A DNA stretch of 53,924 bases from the NCBI GenBank assembly GCA_947168965.1, contig CAMVNW010000003.1, forward strand, positions 1 to 53,924. The letters are read 5' to 3'. The notes under the pieces were generated by a model, which was not told the DNA's origin, searched no databases, and saw only the letters and a program-made list of their open reading frames with translations. Of the stretch, positions 27,952-38,789 are shown in pieces (the stretch's first letter is position 1; the number at the start of each line of letters is the position of its first letter). Source of the DNA: an uncultured Caryophanales bacterium. GTDB lineage: Bacteria; Bacillota_I; Bacilli_A; RF39; UBA660. Both the position numbers and the translations under genes were made by a program.

Positions 27952-29340
27952 TACTATCATTGATAAAATGATACATCCTATAATAGCTATTAAGAATACT
28001 TGTACAACAAATTTCCAAATATACTTTAACCATTCCTTATAAGAAACATTTAAAAAACTTAAACCATATACCAAAGTAATACTTACAGGTAATATAAACA
28101 TCATAATACCAAATATTGATTGGAATACACTAAGTATAAATGGCATCATATTTGCATTAAATAAAGATATAATTCCATATAAACCATTCATAAAATATAA
28201 ATAATCATTATAGAAAAAGCTTCCAATAATACCAGTAAAAGTTCCAGTAATAATATTAAAATCATTTGATAGGCCTAATATATAATTACTTATTGTCAAA
28301 CTGATATTTCCACTACTAGCTGTAACAACTTGAGAAAAAATCACAGAAGCAAAAATAACATATACACCTGGTATAAAAATAGAATGAACACCCTTCTTAA
28401 ATGAATCTATAAAATCATTAAATTTAATACTGTAAACCCAAGCAATTAGACAACTTCCTATAAAAAGAATAGCGCTCAAATCATAATTATTAAAGTATCC
28501 AATTTCAGATAAATTACCAAACAATCTACTAATAATATTTGTATTAAATAATTGAATACCTAATAATTTCTCATGAATATCATTAAATAAAGAAATATTA
28601 AATGCATAATACCAATTAAATAATCCTAATATAGATAATAAAAGCATCACAATTAAAATTATAATCAAAGGAACATTACTCTTCTTATTAGATTTAACAG
28701 TCTCAAATAAAGGTATTTCTTCATTTTTTACTTTCTTAGCTTCCTTATTCTTATTTAATATAAACATACTTAATAAGAATACTAAAATCAAAAACATTAT
28801 AATATTAAATAAAATAAATATTTTTGGTTCTAAGCCAAAATAATTCTTATAAATTGCCATATTACCACTTATAGAAGCAATAATACCGATAAGTCCACCA
28901 CCAACAGTAGAACTTAAAACAGACATTTTGTCATACCCTTGTTTCATTAATACAGCTACAAAAAATGGTAACAAAACAAATAAAAGCATTGTTTCACCAA
29001 AAATAGAAGTAATTAATCCAAAACAAATAATAGTTGCTACTAAAAATTTAGTCCTATTTTTTGAAGCAAACCATGAAACAATGTTTTGATAAACACCAGT
29101 TTTATTTAAAACACCATAAAATCCACCAATACAAAGTATTAACACAATATATTGAGCAAAAATTGCAAAAGCATAAATTGGTGATGTAAAAATTCCATAA
29201 ATACCAACAGGAACAACATCCCCTTTACTAAACTCCCCACCTGAAAAACTTCCAGTTGGAATAAACCATGTAAGTACAGCATATAACAAAAATGCAATAC
29301 CTATAACTTTTAACAAGCCATACTTTTTTTCTTTCTCCAT
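27949..29340 (-). CDS. YfcC/DcuC-type transporter (short-chain or basic amino-acid family)
   Basis: LTWFIPTGSFSGGEFSKGDVVPVGIYGIFTSPIYAF; ~12 TM; GGFYGVLNKTGVY. Confidence 0.65.
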   Translation of the reverse strand: MEKEKKYGLLKVIGIAFLLYAVLTWFIPTGSFSGGEFSKGDVVPVGIYGIFTSPIYAFAIFAQYIVLILCIGGFYGVLNKTGVYQNIVSWFASKNRTKFLVATIICFGLITSIFGETMLLFVLLPFFVAVLMKQGYDKMSVLSSTVGGGLIGIIASISGNMAIYKNYFGLEPKIFILFNIIMFLILVFLLSMFILNKNKEAKKVKNEEIPLFETVKSNKKSNVPLIIILIVMLLLSILGLFNWYYAFNISLFNDIHEKLLGIQLFNTNIISRLFGNLSEIGYFNNYDLSAILFIGSCLIAWVYSIKFNDFIDSFKKGVHSIFIPGVYVIFASVIFSQVVTASSGNISLTISNYILGLSNDFNIITGTFTGIIGSFFYNDYLYFMNGLYGIISLFNANMMPFILSVFQSIFGIMMFILPVSITLVYGLSFLNVSYKEWLKYIWKFVVQVFLIAIIGCIILSMIV

Positions 29341-29415
29341 ATTCTACCTCCTATTAAATTATACAACTAAAAAAAAAGAATTAAAATAATTTTTAATCCT
29401 TTTTAACAAATTTCA

Positions 29416-31599
29416 TTAGTTTTTTAATTTATTTGGTTCAATAAGTGATAAAGAAACCTTCTCCTTATCTAAATTAATATCAATAACATAACAATCAACT
29501 ATATCTCCAACACTCAAAACATCACTAGGATGCTTAATATACTTATCAGTAATACGAGAAATATGAACCAATCCATCATTATGTAATCCGATATCAATAA
29601 ATGCACCAAAATCAACAACATTTCTAACAGTACCTTGTAATTTCATACCATTAACTAAATCCTTAATATCCAAAACATCACTTTTTAAAATTGGTTGAGG
29701 CATCTCATCTCTTGGGTCACGATTAGGACTGATTAAAGACTTAATAATATCATCAAGAGTATATTTATCTATACCCAATTTATTAATCAAATTATCTCTA
29801 TCAATATTACTTAAAACATCACTAATATGACTTGTTCCAATATCTTTAATAGATAAACCTAACAAATCCAATAACTTCATAGTAGCATCATAACTTTCAG
29901 GGTGAATTCCTGTACTATCTAAAACATTATCACCCTCAAGTATTCTTAAGAAACCTATAGCTTGTTCATAAGCCTTATCACTTAATAACTTTTTCTTCTT
30001 AATCTCTTCACGAGAATTAATTCTACCATTACTCTCACGATAATCAATAATCTTTTCAATATTTTTCTTATTAATACCAGAAACATATTGTAATAAAGAA
30101 CTACTTGCAGTATTTACATTAACACCAACACTGTTAACAGCTTTCTCCACAACAAAATCCAAATTTTCTTTTAAAGCCTTTTCAGCAACATCATGTTGAT
30201 ATAAACCAACACCAATACCTTCTGGTGGAATCTTAACTAATTCAGATAAAGGATCCTGTAATCTTCTACCAATACTAACCGCACTACGTTTCTCAACCTC
30301 TAAATCTGGAAACTCCTCTATAGCTAACTTAGAAGCACTATATATACTAGCACCAGCCTCTGAAACAATAACATACTTACAAGATAAACCATATTCATGA
30401 ATCAAATCAGCACAAAACTTTTCACTTTCACGAGATGCAGTACCATTACCTATCGCAATAATATCAACATTATACTTCTTAATCAAACCAACAATTTTTT
30501 CTTTACAACTTTTTAAAGACTCACTACTAATACCCTTTAAAAAAGGCTTAATAACAGTAGAATCTAAATATTTCCCAGTCTTATCAACTAAAGCAATCTT
30601 ACAACCATTAACAAAACCAGGGTCAAATGCTAAAACAACACGTTCCTTCAAAGGAGGTTGTAATAACAAACTCTCTAAGTTCTTACTAAAATTATTAATA
30701 GCAGAAACATCAGCTTTTTCTTTTAAATCAGCCCTAATTTCTCTTTCAATAGAACCAGAAATTAATCTTTTATAACTATCAAGAATACTATTCTTAACTA
30801 TATCACAAACAAAACTCTTATCATTCTTAATAATTTTACCTTCCAAGAAACTAATTATCTCATCTACATTAACATCAATATTAACAGTAATTACTTTTTC
30901 TTTTTCAGCACGATTAATAGCTAAAACCCTATGAGGTTTAATCTCACTAACCTTTTCACTATAATTATAATACATCTCATATGTCTTAGAAATATCAGGA
31001 TTATCCTTTTTAACACGAGTAACAATTAAACCATTTCTATAAGTATAATTTCTTATCCATTTACGATAATAAGCATTGTCACTAATCCATTCAGCAATAA
31101 TATATCCAGCACCTTCTATAGCTTTATCAATAGACTCAACTTTATCACTAATATATTTACTTGCCATACTAGACAAATCACCATTAACAGGAAAAGACAT
31201 AATCATTTTAGCTAAAGGCTCTAAACCATTATTAATCGCATCAGTTGCCTTAGTCTTTTTCTTTTCCTTATAAGGACGATATAAATCCTCAACATCAACT
31301 AACTTATTACAAGCCATAATTTTATCTCGTAATTCATCAGTCATTAAACCCTTTTCATCAATTAATCTAATAACATCCTCTTTACGTTTCAATAAATTAA
31401 CTTGATAATCATATACCTCACTAATTTTACGAATCTCATCTTCTGTCATCGCACCAGTTGCTTCTTTTCTATATCTAGCAATAAAAGGAACTGTATTACC
31501 TTCCTCTAACATTTCTAAAACAATCTTAACATGTTTCTCACTCTTATTAATTTCTTTACTAATACTTTTTATAATATCATCATTCATACTATACCTCAA
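29416..31599 (-). CDS. tex: Tex-like RNA-binding transcription accessory protein (S1 domain)
   Basis: EEGNTVPFIARYRKEATGAM; QHDVAEKAL; VNTASSSLLQYVSGI; C-terminal S1 GTVRNVVDFGAFIDIGLHNDGLVHISRI. Confidence 0.95.
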   Translation of the reverse strand: MRYSMNDDIIKSISKEINKSEKHVKIVLEMLEEGNTVPFIARYRKEATGAMTEDEIRKISEVYDYQVNLLKRKEDVIRLIDEKGLMTDELRDKIMACNKLVDVEDLYRPYKEKKKTKATDAINNGLEPLAKMIMSFPVNGDLSSMASKYISDKVESIDKAIEGAGYIIAEWISDNAYYRKWIRNYTYRNGLIVTRVKKDNPDISKTYEMYYNYSEKVSEIKPHRVLAINRAEKEKVITVNIDVNVDEIISFLEGKIIKNDKSFVCDIVKNSILDSYKRLISGSIEREIRADLKEKADVSAINNFSKNLESLLLQPPLKERVVLAFDPGFVNGCKIALVDKTGKYLDSTVIKPFLKGISSESLKSCKEKIVGLIKKYNVDIIAIGNGTASRESEKFCADLIHEYGLSCKYVIVSEAGASIYSASKLAIEEFPDLEVEKRSAVSIGRRLQDPLSELVKIPPEGIGVGLYQHDVAEKALKENLDFVVEKAVNSVGVNVNTASSSLLQYVSGINKKNIEKIIDYRESNGRINSREEIKKKKLLSDKAYEQAIGFLRILEGDNVLDSTGIHPESYDATMKLLDLLGLSIKDIGTSHISDVLSNIDRDNLINKLGIDKYTLDDIIKSLISPNRDPRDEMPQPILKSDVLDIKDLVNGMKLQGTVRNVVDFGAFIDIGLHNDGLVHISRITDKYIKHPSDVLSVGDIVDCYVIDINLDKEKVSLSLIEPNKLKN

Positions 31600-31652
31600 T
31601 TCTACATATAAAACTTTACCACAAAAAAAGAATACTAGTCAATAAAAAAGCT

Positions 31653-32267
31653 TTACTTATCAATATGTAAAACTTTTTCTAAATAACATTCCCCACATAA
31701 CGGAACATATTCTACCTCACTAGAACCATCAATTAATATATCATCACCATCATATAAAAATTCACCATTTAACCTTCTTGCATTAAATCTAGCCATATTA
31801 CCACAATTGCATAAAGACTTAAACTCATTTAATTCATCAGCCAAAGCAAGTAACCTCATGCTACCATCAAAAAGTTCGGTTTTGAAATTAGTTCTAAGTC
31901 CATAGCAAATAACAGGAACATTCAATAACTTAGTTATCCTAAATAATTGTTCAACATGTTCAACACTTAAAAATTGTGCTTCATCAACAAAGATACATTT
32001 TACACCATCAATTTTATCACAAAGCAATTTATAAACATCACAATCATTATCAATTAAATAATCCACTTCTCTATTCAAACCCACACGAGTAACAATAGAT
32101 TTTCCACCCTTAGTATCAACACTAGGTTTCATAACAATAACCTTTAATCCATTTTCCTCATAATTATAAGCAGTTCTAAGTAAATCCATAGTCTTACCAG
32201 AATTCATTGCGGAATAATTAAATATTAACTTAGCCATTATAAACCTCCAAATATTTTTTATAAGCAC
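31653..32267 (-). CDS. tdk: Thymidine kinase
   Basis: FNYSAMNSGKTMDLLRTAYNYEE; IFVDEAQFLS; zinc Cys pairs; likely start MAKLIFNYS. Confidence 0.93.
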   Translation of the reverse strand: MLIKNIWRFIMAKLIFNYSAMNSGKTMDLLRTAYNYEENGLKVIVMKPSVDTKGGKSIVTRVGLNREVDYLIDNDCDVYKLLCDKIDGVKCIFVDEAQFLSVEHVEQLFRITKLLNVPVICYGLRTNFKTELFDGSMRLLALADELNEFKSLCNCGNMARFNARRLNGEFLYDGDDILIDGSSEVEYVPLCGECYLEKVLHIDK

Positions 32268-32652
32268 TCTTCCACATTTTCTTTAAATTATCAAAAGTCA
32301 AAATATCATATACTTTATCAATATCAACCCAACAAGCAGATTCAACCTCTTCTTCTTGGATACATATATCTGAATCACCATCTAAAAAACTTATAAAATA
32401 AACAACCTCTTTAGGAACATTATTATGAACAAAATAATTAATAGTAAATCTCAAATTAGAATCAATTCTAACTTTAACTCCAACTTCTTCTAAAGTTTCC
32501 CTATAAGCACACTCTTCTTCAGACTCACCAGCCTCAACATGACCCTTAGGAAATCCATAAAATCCACTTAACTGTTTTTCAATTAAAACTTTATCATTAT
32601 TAATTACAATACAACCACACGCTTTTTCCATACTTCCTCCTACCTTTAACAT
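32230..32652 (-). CDS. NUDIX hydrolase
   Basis: GHVEAGESEEECAYRETLEEVGV NUDIX box. Confidence 0.93.
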   Translation of the reverse strand: MLKVGGSMEKACGCIVINNDKVLIEKQLSGFYGFPKGHVEAGESEEECAYRETLEEVGVKVRIDSNLRFTINYFVHNNVPKEVVYFISFLDGDSDICIQEEEVESACWVDIDKVYDILTFDNLKKMWKSAYKKYLEVYNG

Positions 32653-32688
32653 TATATAACAATTATAATTATTAATAAATATAATTAC

Positions 32689-32715
32689 TTGACTTTTAAT
32701 AAAAATTTATATATA
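32689..32715 (+). promoter_or_regulatory. Possible promoter for the HerA-like gene
   Basis: TTGACT then TATATT with 15-nt spacer, followed by AAGGAGG RBS. Confidence 0.4.
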
Positions 32716-32744
32716 TTGAATATATGAAATAAGGAGGATTAATC

Positions 32745-34241
32745 ATGTATATAAATGATAAAATATTAATTGGAAAAAATGAAAATTATGAAGCATGTAT
32801 ATTACCAAAAATGGCTAATCGTCATGGATTAATTACAGGAGCATCAGGATCAGGAAAAACAATAACACTTAAAGTAATGGCAGAAAGTTTCTCAAATGCT
32901 GGAGTACCTGTATTTCTAGCAGATGTTAAAGGTGATATTGGAGCTACTGCACTACCAGGAGAAACAAGTGAAGCATTAGAAAATAGATTAAATAAATTAG
33001 GAATAGAAAACTTCGAATATAAAGGATTCCCTGTAAGATTTTGGGATATATTCGGTATATCAGGACACCCTATTAGAACAACTATAGACTCTGTTGGACC
33101 AGAAATACTATCAATGATGTTAGGATTATCAGAAGCACAAGAAGGAGTTCTAACAATAGTATATAAAATAGCTAAAGACAATAACTGGAAACTAGATGAT
33201 ATAAAAGATTTAAGACTTCTTCTTCAATATGTGGGAGACAACAAAAATGATTTCATAACAAAATATGGAAATATTACAACACAAACAATAGGAGTAATTC
33301 AAAGATGCCTATTAACACTTGAAAATCAAGGAGCAGACAAATTCTTTGGTCAACCTGAATTAGATATAAACGACTTTATACAAACAGAAAATGGACAAGG
33401 ATTAATAAATATCCTAGACGCAGTAGAATTATTTAAGTCCCCTGATTTATATGCATCATTCCTATTATGGTTACTAACAAACTTATTTAATAAAATGCCA
33501 GAAGTTGGAGACTTAGATAAACCAAGAATAGTATTCTTCTTCGATGAAGCACACCTATTATTTAATGGAATGCCATCATATAGACTAAAACAAATAACAC
33601 AAGTAGTAAAATTAATTAGATCAAGAGGAATCGGACTATACTTCATATCACAATCACCAACAGATATACCAGACGAAATAATAGCTCAATTAGGAAATAG
33701 AGTTCAACACACATTAAGAGCATACACACCTGCAGAACAAAGAACAGTTAAAGCTGCTGCTGACGCATTTAGAACAAATCCAAACTTCAATACAACAGAA
33801 GCAATTTTAGCACTTGGTACAGGAGAAGCATTAGTATCATTCCAAAATGATAAAGGAGAACCTGAAATAGTAGAAAAAGTAACTATTCTCCCACCTCAAA
33901 GTAAAATGGGAACAATAGATGAAATAACAAGAAACAAAATAATAAATACATCATCTATAGTAGGAAAATATGACGAAATGATAGAAAGAGAATCAGCATT
34001 TGAAGAACTAAATGAAATGATTAAACAAAAATTAGAAGAAGAAGAACAAATAAGACAACAAGAATTAGAAGAAAAAGAACAATTAAAAAAACAAAAAGAA
34101 GAAGAAAAAGCCAAAAAAGAAGCAGAAAAAGAAAGAAAAAATTCTGTTGGATATAAAATAGGAAAAAAAGTTGCAAATAAAACATTAGATAAAGCAATCA
34201 ATAAAGGACTTAACTCAATATTTAAAAGTATATTTAAATAA
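32745..34241 (+). CDS. HerA/DUF853-like P-loop ATPase (helicase-like)
   Basis: GASGSGKTITLKVMAESF; RIVFFFDEAHLLF; GIGLYFISQSPTDIPDEIIAQLGNRVQHTLRAYTPAEQRTV; charged coiled-coil tail. Confidence 0.9.
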   Translation: MYINDKILIGKNENYEACILPKMANRHGLITGASGSGKTITLKVMAESFSNAGVPVFLADVKGDIGATALPGETSEALENRLNKLGIENFEYKGFPVRFWDIFGISGHPIRTTIDSVGPEILSMMLGLSEAQEGVLTIVYKIAKDNNWKLDDIKDLRLLLQYVGDNKNDFITKYGNITTQTIGVIQRCLLTLENQGADKFFGQPELDINDFIQTENGQGLINILDAVELFKSPDLYASFLLWLLTNLFNKMPEVGDLDKPRIVFFFDEAHLLFNGMPSYRLKQITQVVKLIRSRGIGLYFISQSPTDIPDEIIAQLGNRVQHTLRAYTPAEQRTVKAAADAFRTNPNFNTTEAILALGTGEALVSFQNDKGEPEIVEKVTILPPQSKMGTIDEITRNKIINTSSIVGKYDEMIERESAFEELNEMIKQKLEEEEQIRQQELEEKEQLKKQKEEEKAKKEAEKERKNSVGYKIGKKVANKTLDKAINKGLNSIFKSIFK

Positions 34242-34266
34242 ACTTCAGAAAAACTGAAGTTTTTTT
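34240..34266 (+). terminator. Rho-independent terminator
   Basis: AAACTTCAG-AAAAA-CTGAAGTTT followed by TTTT. Confidence 0.8.
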
Positions 34267-34296
34267 ATACAAAAAAAGATACTTTTATCAAGTACC

Positions 34297-35514
34297 TTAT
34301 AAATTATTCTTAGGAGCTATTATTACAGGAATAACCTTACACTCTTCTGATTTAGATTTAGGATAAATTTCACTTTTCAAATCATTTAATTTTCCAAATG
34401 CAAAAGCATTAGTTTCATTATAATTAGAATTAGTCCAATAGCAACCACTATGTACTAAATAACTAAACTTATCATTCATAAATGTATAATAACCATTAGA
34501 ATTAATTCCTCTAGCAATCTCAGTATTAATACGATTTCCATAACTTAAATTACCAACTATTTGTGGTGAAATATCATCACCATTTAATAAAGTATTATTA
34601 ACATCCTTAGAAACAATATATAATAAATCATTAGCAGATAATCCTCTAGAAGGAGCAGTCCAATTAGACGTAAATTCATCTAGTTTACTATTGTAATTAG
34701 CAAAATCACTAGTTAAATAATTACCATACAAACTTGGTAACAATGTAACATTAACATCACCTAAAGTATTATTAGTATCAATTACAGTAGTACTTAAACA
34801 AGTATTACTAACAGATTCACATCTCTTATTAAGTAAAACATCATATAAAATTGTATCACCCAAAGTATATCTCATATCACTTGAACTATTAGTATCAATA
34901 AACTGTTCAGCAACAATACTAATAACTATTTGAACAGCAGGTCTTACCTCATAACTAGAATTTTCTATTAATTTTCTTTGCTCATCTTGTTGAAAATTAT
35001 AAGCATTCATTCCCCACAAAGAATCCAACTCATCATTACCAGAATCAAGAGGCCATGAAACAGAAACCTCAAAAGTACTTGTATCCCCTCCTGCCGCAAT
35101 ATAATTTTTACTCAAATCAATATTTACATGAAAAGGATAATCATGAGATAAAGAATCAGATAAAAATTGATTATTCTCCAAAGATTCACCATTAATAGAA
35201 CTATCAAGTATTCTTGCAGACACAATCTTATAACTTAATTTAGCGTCGCTATCACCCTTATTTTCAATATTAACAATCTCATCAACAGTCTCCATTCCTG
35301 GATAAACATCGTCAAGAGTAATAACAATATCATTAGTAACAACTTCACCTGATTTAGATAATTCAATATACCAAGCCTTTACATCAACCTCAGTAGAAAC
35401 TTTTCTTAAACCACTATACGCAAACCACGCAAAAGTAGTAAAAATAAATGAAGTCGCTATAAAAACTATAGGAATCATATATATTTTCAAATACTTCTTA
35501 TAACGAGCCTTCAT
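34297..35514 (-). CDS. SipW-dependent-type exported TasA-like protein
   Basis: N-term KIYMIPIVFIATSFIFTTFAWFAYSGLRKVSTEVDVKAWYIELSKSGEVVTNDIVITLDDVYPGMETVDEIVNIENKGD. Confidence 0.65.
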   Translation of the reverse strand: MKARYKKYLKIYMIPIVFIATSFIFTTFAWFAYSGLRKVSTEVDVKAWYIELSKSGEVVTNDIVITLDDVYPGMETVDEIVNIENKGDSDAKLSYKIVSARILDSSINGESLENNQFLSDSLSHDYPFHVNIDLSKNYIAAGGDTSTFEVSVSWPLDSGNDELDSLWGMNAYNFQQDEQRKLIENSSYEVRPAVQIVISIVAEQFIDTNSSSDMRYTLGDTILYDVLLNKRCESVSNTCLSTTVIDTNNTLGDVNVTLLPSLYGNYLTSDFANYNSKLDEFTSNWTAPSRGLSANDLLYIVSKDVNNTLLNGDDISPQIVGNLSYGNRINTEIARGINSNGYYTFMNDKFSYLVHSGCYWTNSNYNETNAFAFGKLNDLKSEIYPKSKSEECKVIPVIIAPKNNL

Positions 35515-35527
35515 TTAAATCACATCC

Positions 35528-36091
35528 TTAATCTCTATTTCTTTTTTTCTCCTCTTTATCTAACAAAGTAGAAATAATCTCAGAAGAAATAATATATAAA
35601 ATTGGAATTATTATAAATAAATAAAAACCAATATTTGTGCTTACAATCTTATAAACCAAAGAAATTATAAAACACTTATAAATAACCTTACCATAAACTT
35701 GATTAGAAGAAACTAGTGGATCTTCAACTATATTAGCAAGACCTTTAGTATGAAAATAATAATTTCCATCTATCTTCTCAATTCCAACAACTTGGTGAGT
35801 AACAACCTTATCCTTAAAACTATTAACAGTACCCAAATAACTAATATTATCCCCTACTTTAATATTTTCAGGTTTAACCTCTTTAGCAATTAAAACGTCA
35901 CCAATCTTATACTTAGGCTCCATTGACCCAGATATTACAGTAAACATTCTAAAATTAAATATAGACAATTTATTATTACTGAACCTTTGCAAACAAACAG
36001 ATAAAACAAAACCTATCATTGCAATAAAAACGATAATTTTGAAAACAACAGAACATATCTTAAAAACTTTGTTATTCCTTAACTTTTCCAT
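35528..36091 (-). CDS. Signal peptidase I, SipW/ER type
   Basis: MFTVISGSMEPKYKIGDVLIAKEV (Ser) and KDKVVTHQVVGIE (His in place of Lys). Confidence 0.88.
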   Translation of the reverse strand: MEKLRNNKVFKICSVVFKIIVFIAMIGFVLSVCLQRFSNNKLSIFNFRMFTVISGSMEPKYKIGDVLIAKEVKPENIKVGDNISYLGTVNSFKDKVVTHQVVGIEKIDGNYYFHTKGLANIVEDPLVSSNQVYGKVIYKCFIISLVYKIVSTNIGFYLFIIIPILYIISSEIISTLLDKEEKKRNRD

Positions 36092-36099
36092 AAAACCTC

Positions 36100-37230
36100 C
36101 TACAAATACTCTCTAGCTTTAGCTAAATAGTCATCCATTTCCTTTTGAAATTTTTTCTTAATATCAGCACTTCCGATTTGAGAAATATTTTTTTTCTTCT
36201 CCATCTCAGTAGAAAGTAGCTTTAGTAATTCTTGATCACTAATCTTAATACCATTCTTTAATAAAATATCTACACAACGCTGTACCTGATTCATTATCAT
36301 AAGTAAAGCGTATTTGCACAATTTGTCTTTTTGATCTTTCTTATTAATAGAAATAGAATCTAAAACATAATAATCCATCAAGAAGGCATCACCTAAAATA
36401 TCTCTTAATAAATCATCACCTTTTGAATCCATACCATTAATATTTTTATTTTTACCATCATCAACATTATATAAGAAATCCCATAACTTAGTAGCCATTT
36501 GAAAATTAGGATTCTTAAGAATTAAATTTGTCTTCTTAATTGGTGGCATAACAAGAGTTGCGTGTTGTTTCTGTAAAGAAGTAATAAGTTCACTTGCTAA
36601 CCAAGAATTAATAAACTTTTTCATCTTCTCAATTCTCTTTTTTACAGAATTAATTTCCTTTTCCAAATCATTATCCTCATCAGATAATCTAGTAGGTTTA
36701 GAACTTATTTTAACATCAACCTTTACCCTTTCCTTACCATTACTAGTAGAAGCAGAATACTCTAAAGTTTTATCACTTTTAGGTTTTAAATCCTTAAGTA
36801 ACTCTTCTTTTTCAGTAAGAAATCTAAGTAAATTTAAAATCAAAGTATAAATAAATCTATTTTCATATGTATTGAAAGTCTCCTCACGGAAAACAACGAG
36901 TAATTTAGAAGGTAAAACATCACCAGTTACAGGATCAACCTTATCAATATAATCAGTATGCTTAGATAAATCCTTAACAGTATCAACACTAGTTTTTCTA
37001 GCCTTCTCTATTTTAGTAACCTCAGATTCACTAACCAAAGCAACCTTAGGAGTTCTAACAATATTATCTAGATAAGGACATACCTCTTCAATAATATCCA
37101 ACCACTCCAAAGAATTAATATCACTTTGTAAATCAGACTTTAAATGCATACCAGATTTAATATTTTTTATAAAATTATTACTTTTAACTTTTAACTGTTC
37201 ATCAACAGACAAACTGATTGCTTTACCCAT
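36100..37230 (-). CDS. DUF2357-like (McrB-partner type) protein, no nuclease motif recognised
   Basis: LLVVFREETFNTYENRFIYTLILNLLRFL resembles DUF2357; directly downstream of the McrB-like ATPase. Confidence 0.5.
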   Translation of the reverse strand: MGKAISLSVDEQLKVKSNNFIKNIKSGMHLKSDLQSDINSLEWLDIIEEVCPYLDNIVRTPKVALVSESEVTKIEKARKTSVDTVKDLSKHTDYIDKVDPVTGDVLPSKLLVVFREETFNTYENRFIYTLILNLLRFLTEKEELLKDLKPKSDKTLEYSASTSNGKERVKVDVKISSKPTRLSDEDNDLEKEINSVKKRIEKMKKFINSWLASELITSLQKQHATLVMPPIKKTNLILKNPNFQMATKLWDFLYNVDDGKNKNINGMDSKGDDLLRDILGDAFLMDYYVLDSISINKKDQKDKLCKYALLMIMNQVQRCVDILLKNGIKISDQELLKLLSTEMEKKKNISQIGSADIKKKFQKEMDDYLAKAREYL

Positions 37231-37245
37231 CTATAACACCCTCTT

Positions 37246-38787
37246 TTATGCAGATTTCTTAAGTCTCTCCAAAAACTCAATACATTCTTTCATATTACCA
37301 TTACCAAATTCCTTATTAAGATATTTGATAAATCCATCAATTTCATCACGAATTAAAATTAAATTTAATTGTTCAAACTTACGTAAAACCTTTTTAGCCA
37401 AGAAGTAATCAATACCAGAAACTTCATCTCCACCGCAACCAACATAAACTGGAACAAATGCTTTCAATTGTTTCATAATACGGTTACCAAACGCAATTCT
37501 AAAATGATGTATAACATAATCATCTAGTTTATTAATTATATTTATACCCTTTTCAGAAACAGCATATTTTTCCTGAGCATCTTTAAATAAAGCTTCAAGA
37601 TAACTTGAATTAATATCCATAGCTTCTTGCTCACGACAAGAAAAAGGATCAATTTTTTCATTAATATCAATAGGCATTGCTCTATCGTAAACCTTATCAG
37701 TAACCATAAATGTAGAGTCGTCGTTGTTGATAGTACCTATATACCATAAGTTACCTGGTAATCTTAACTTACCATTCTCAACTAATTGTGGATCATCAGG
37801 CCATGTTGTAGTAACCAACTCGATAATCCATTCATTACGATTAGGAACTTCAAGAATAGATAACATTTCAGCAAAATAATACTCAACACGAGCAATGTTC
37901 ATTTCATCAAGAATAATAGTATGAATATCATCATCAAATCTTGAAATATATAATTCCTCTAAAACGTTACTTTCATTAAACTTCTTAGTAAACTCATTAA
38001 AATAACCTAATAACTCAGTCTTATCACGCCAAGAAGGCTGAACAGAAGCAATACAAGAATTATGTTTAACAAATTTACCCCAAGCATAAGCAAGTGAAGT
38101 TTTACCAGTACCAGAAATACCTTGTAAAATTATTAACTTACTACAAGCAAGACCACCAAAGAAAGCTCTTAACAATGGTTCATTATAGTATAAATGTAAT
38201 TGTGTAGCAGCAAAACATCTAAAATTATCAATTAATTCTTCAAGAGTAAAATTACCATTGTAATTCTTTGCCTTGAATCCTTTCATTCTTTCATCAATAC
38301 GAACAAGTTTAGGAAATCTTACATTACCAGCATTTTCATCATTAGTATTCTCTTCTTGAGGAGCAGCACCATCACCACTAGGTGTCTCACCCTCTTCATC
38401 AGGTTTTAATCCCAATTGAGAAACCTTCATTGCCATAAGTTCATCCTTTTCCTTCATCAATTGACGAACCTTTTTATTAAGATTACCAATTTCATCCAAT
38501 AACTCATCTTGATTTAGCTTTTGTCTTCTTAATCTTAAATACTTTCTAACTCTAAATAAAACTAAAAGTACAAATCCAACAACAACTACTACTAAAAACA
38601 AAATAGTTAAAATTACAAAAATCCATTCAATAGTATTAAAACTATCCTTATAACTCTCCAATATTTTTTTATAATCAAAATAATTAAACATCTTAGAAAT
38701 ACCAGAAATAATACCATTGAAAAGTTTAGTTATACCTTCAAAAAATATTGAAATAAACTCATAAAAAAATCTAAAAAAAGTATTCAT
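37246..38787 (-). CDS. Membrane-anchored McrB-like AAA+ ATPase
   Basis: N-terminal TM (IEWIFVILTILFLVVVVVGFVLLVLF); LQGISGTGKTSLAYAWG; PSWRDKTELLGYFN; HTIILDEMNIARVEYYFAEML; GTINNDDSTFMVTDKVYDRAMPIDI. Confidence 0.85.
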   Translation of the reverse strand: MNTFFRFFYEFISIFFEGITKLFNGIISGISKMFNYFDYKKILESYKDSFNTIEWIFVILTILFLVVVVVGFVLLVLFRVRKYLRLRRQKLNQDELLDEIGNLNKKVRQLMKEKDELMAMKVSQLGLKPDEEGETPSGDGAAPQEENTNDENAGNVRFPKLVRIDERMKGFKAKNYNGNFTLEELIDNFRCFAATQLHLYYNEPLLRAFFGGLACSKLIILQGISGTGKTSLAYAWGKFVKHNSCIASVQPSWRDKTELLGYFNEFTKKFNESNVLEELYISRFDDDIHTIILDEMNIARVEYYFAEMLSILEVPNRNEWIIELVTTTWPDDPQLVENGKLRLPGNLWYIGTINNDDSTFMVTDKVYDRAMPIDINEKIDPFSCREQEAMDINSSYLEALFKDAQEKYAVSEKGINIINKLDDYVIHHFRIAFGNRIMKQLKAFVPVYVGCGGDEVSGIDYFLAKKVLRKFEQLNLILIRDEIDGFIKYLNKEFGNGNMKECIEFLERLKKSA

Positions 38788-38789
38788 TA

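Noticed and set aside
32822-33181. Minus-strand ORFs inside the HerA-like gene (also 33350-33646 and 33896-34201)
   Set aside because: Shadow ORFs opposite a clearly coding ATPase gene.
36100-38787. Classical McrBC restriction system
   Set aside because: ATPase has an N-terminal TM rather than a DNA-binding domain and the neighbour shows no nuclease motif by eye; defence remains an alternative hypothesis but not the call.
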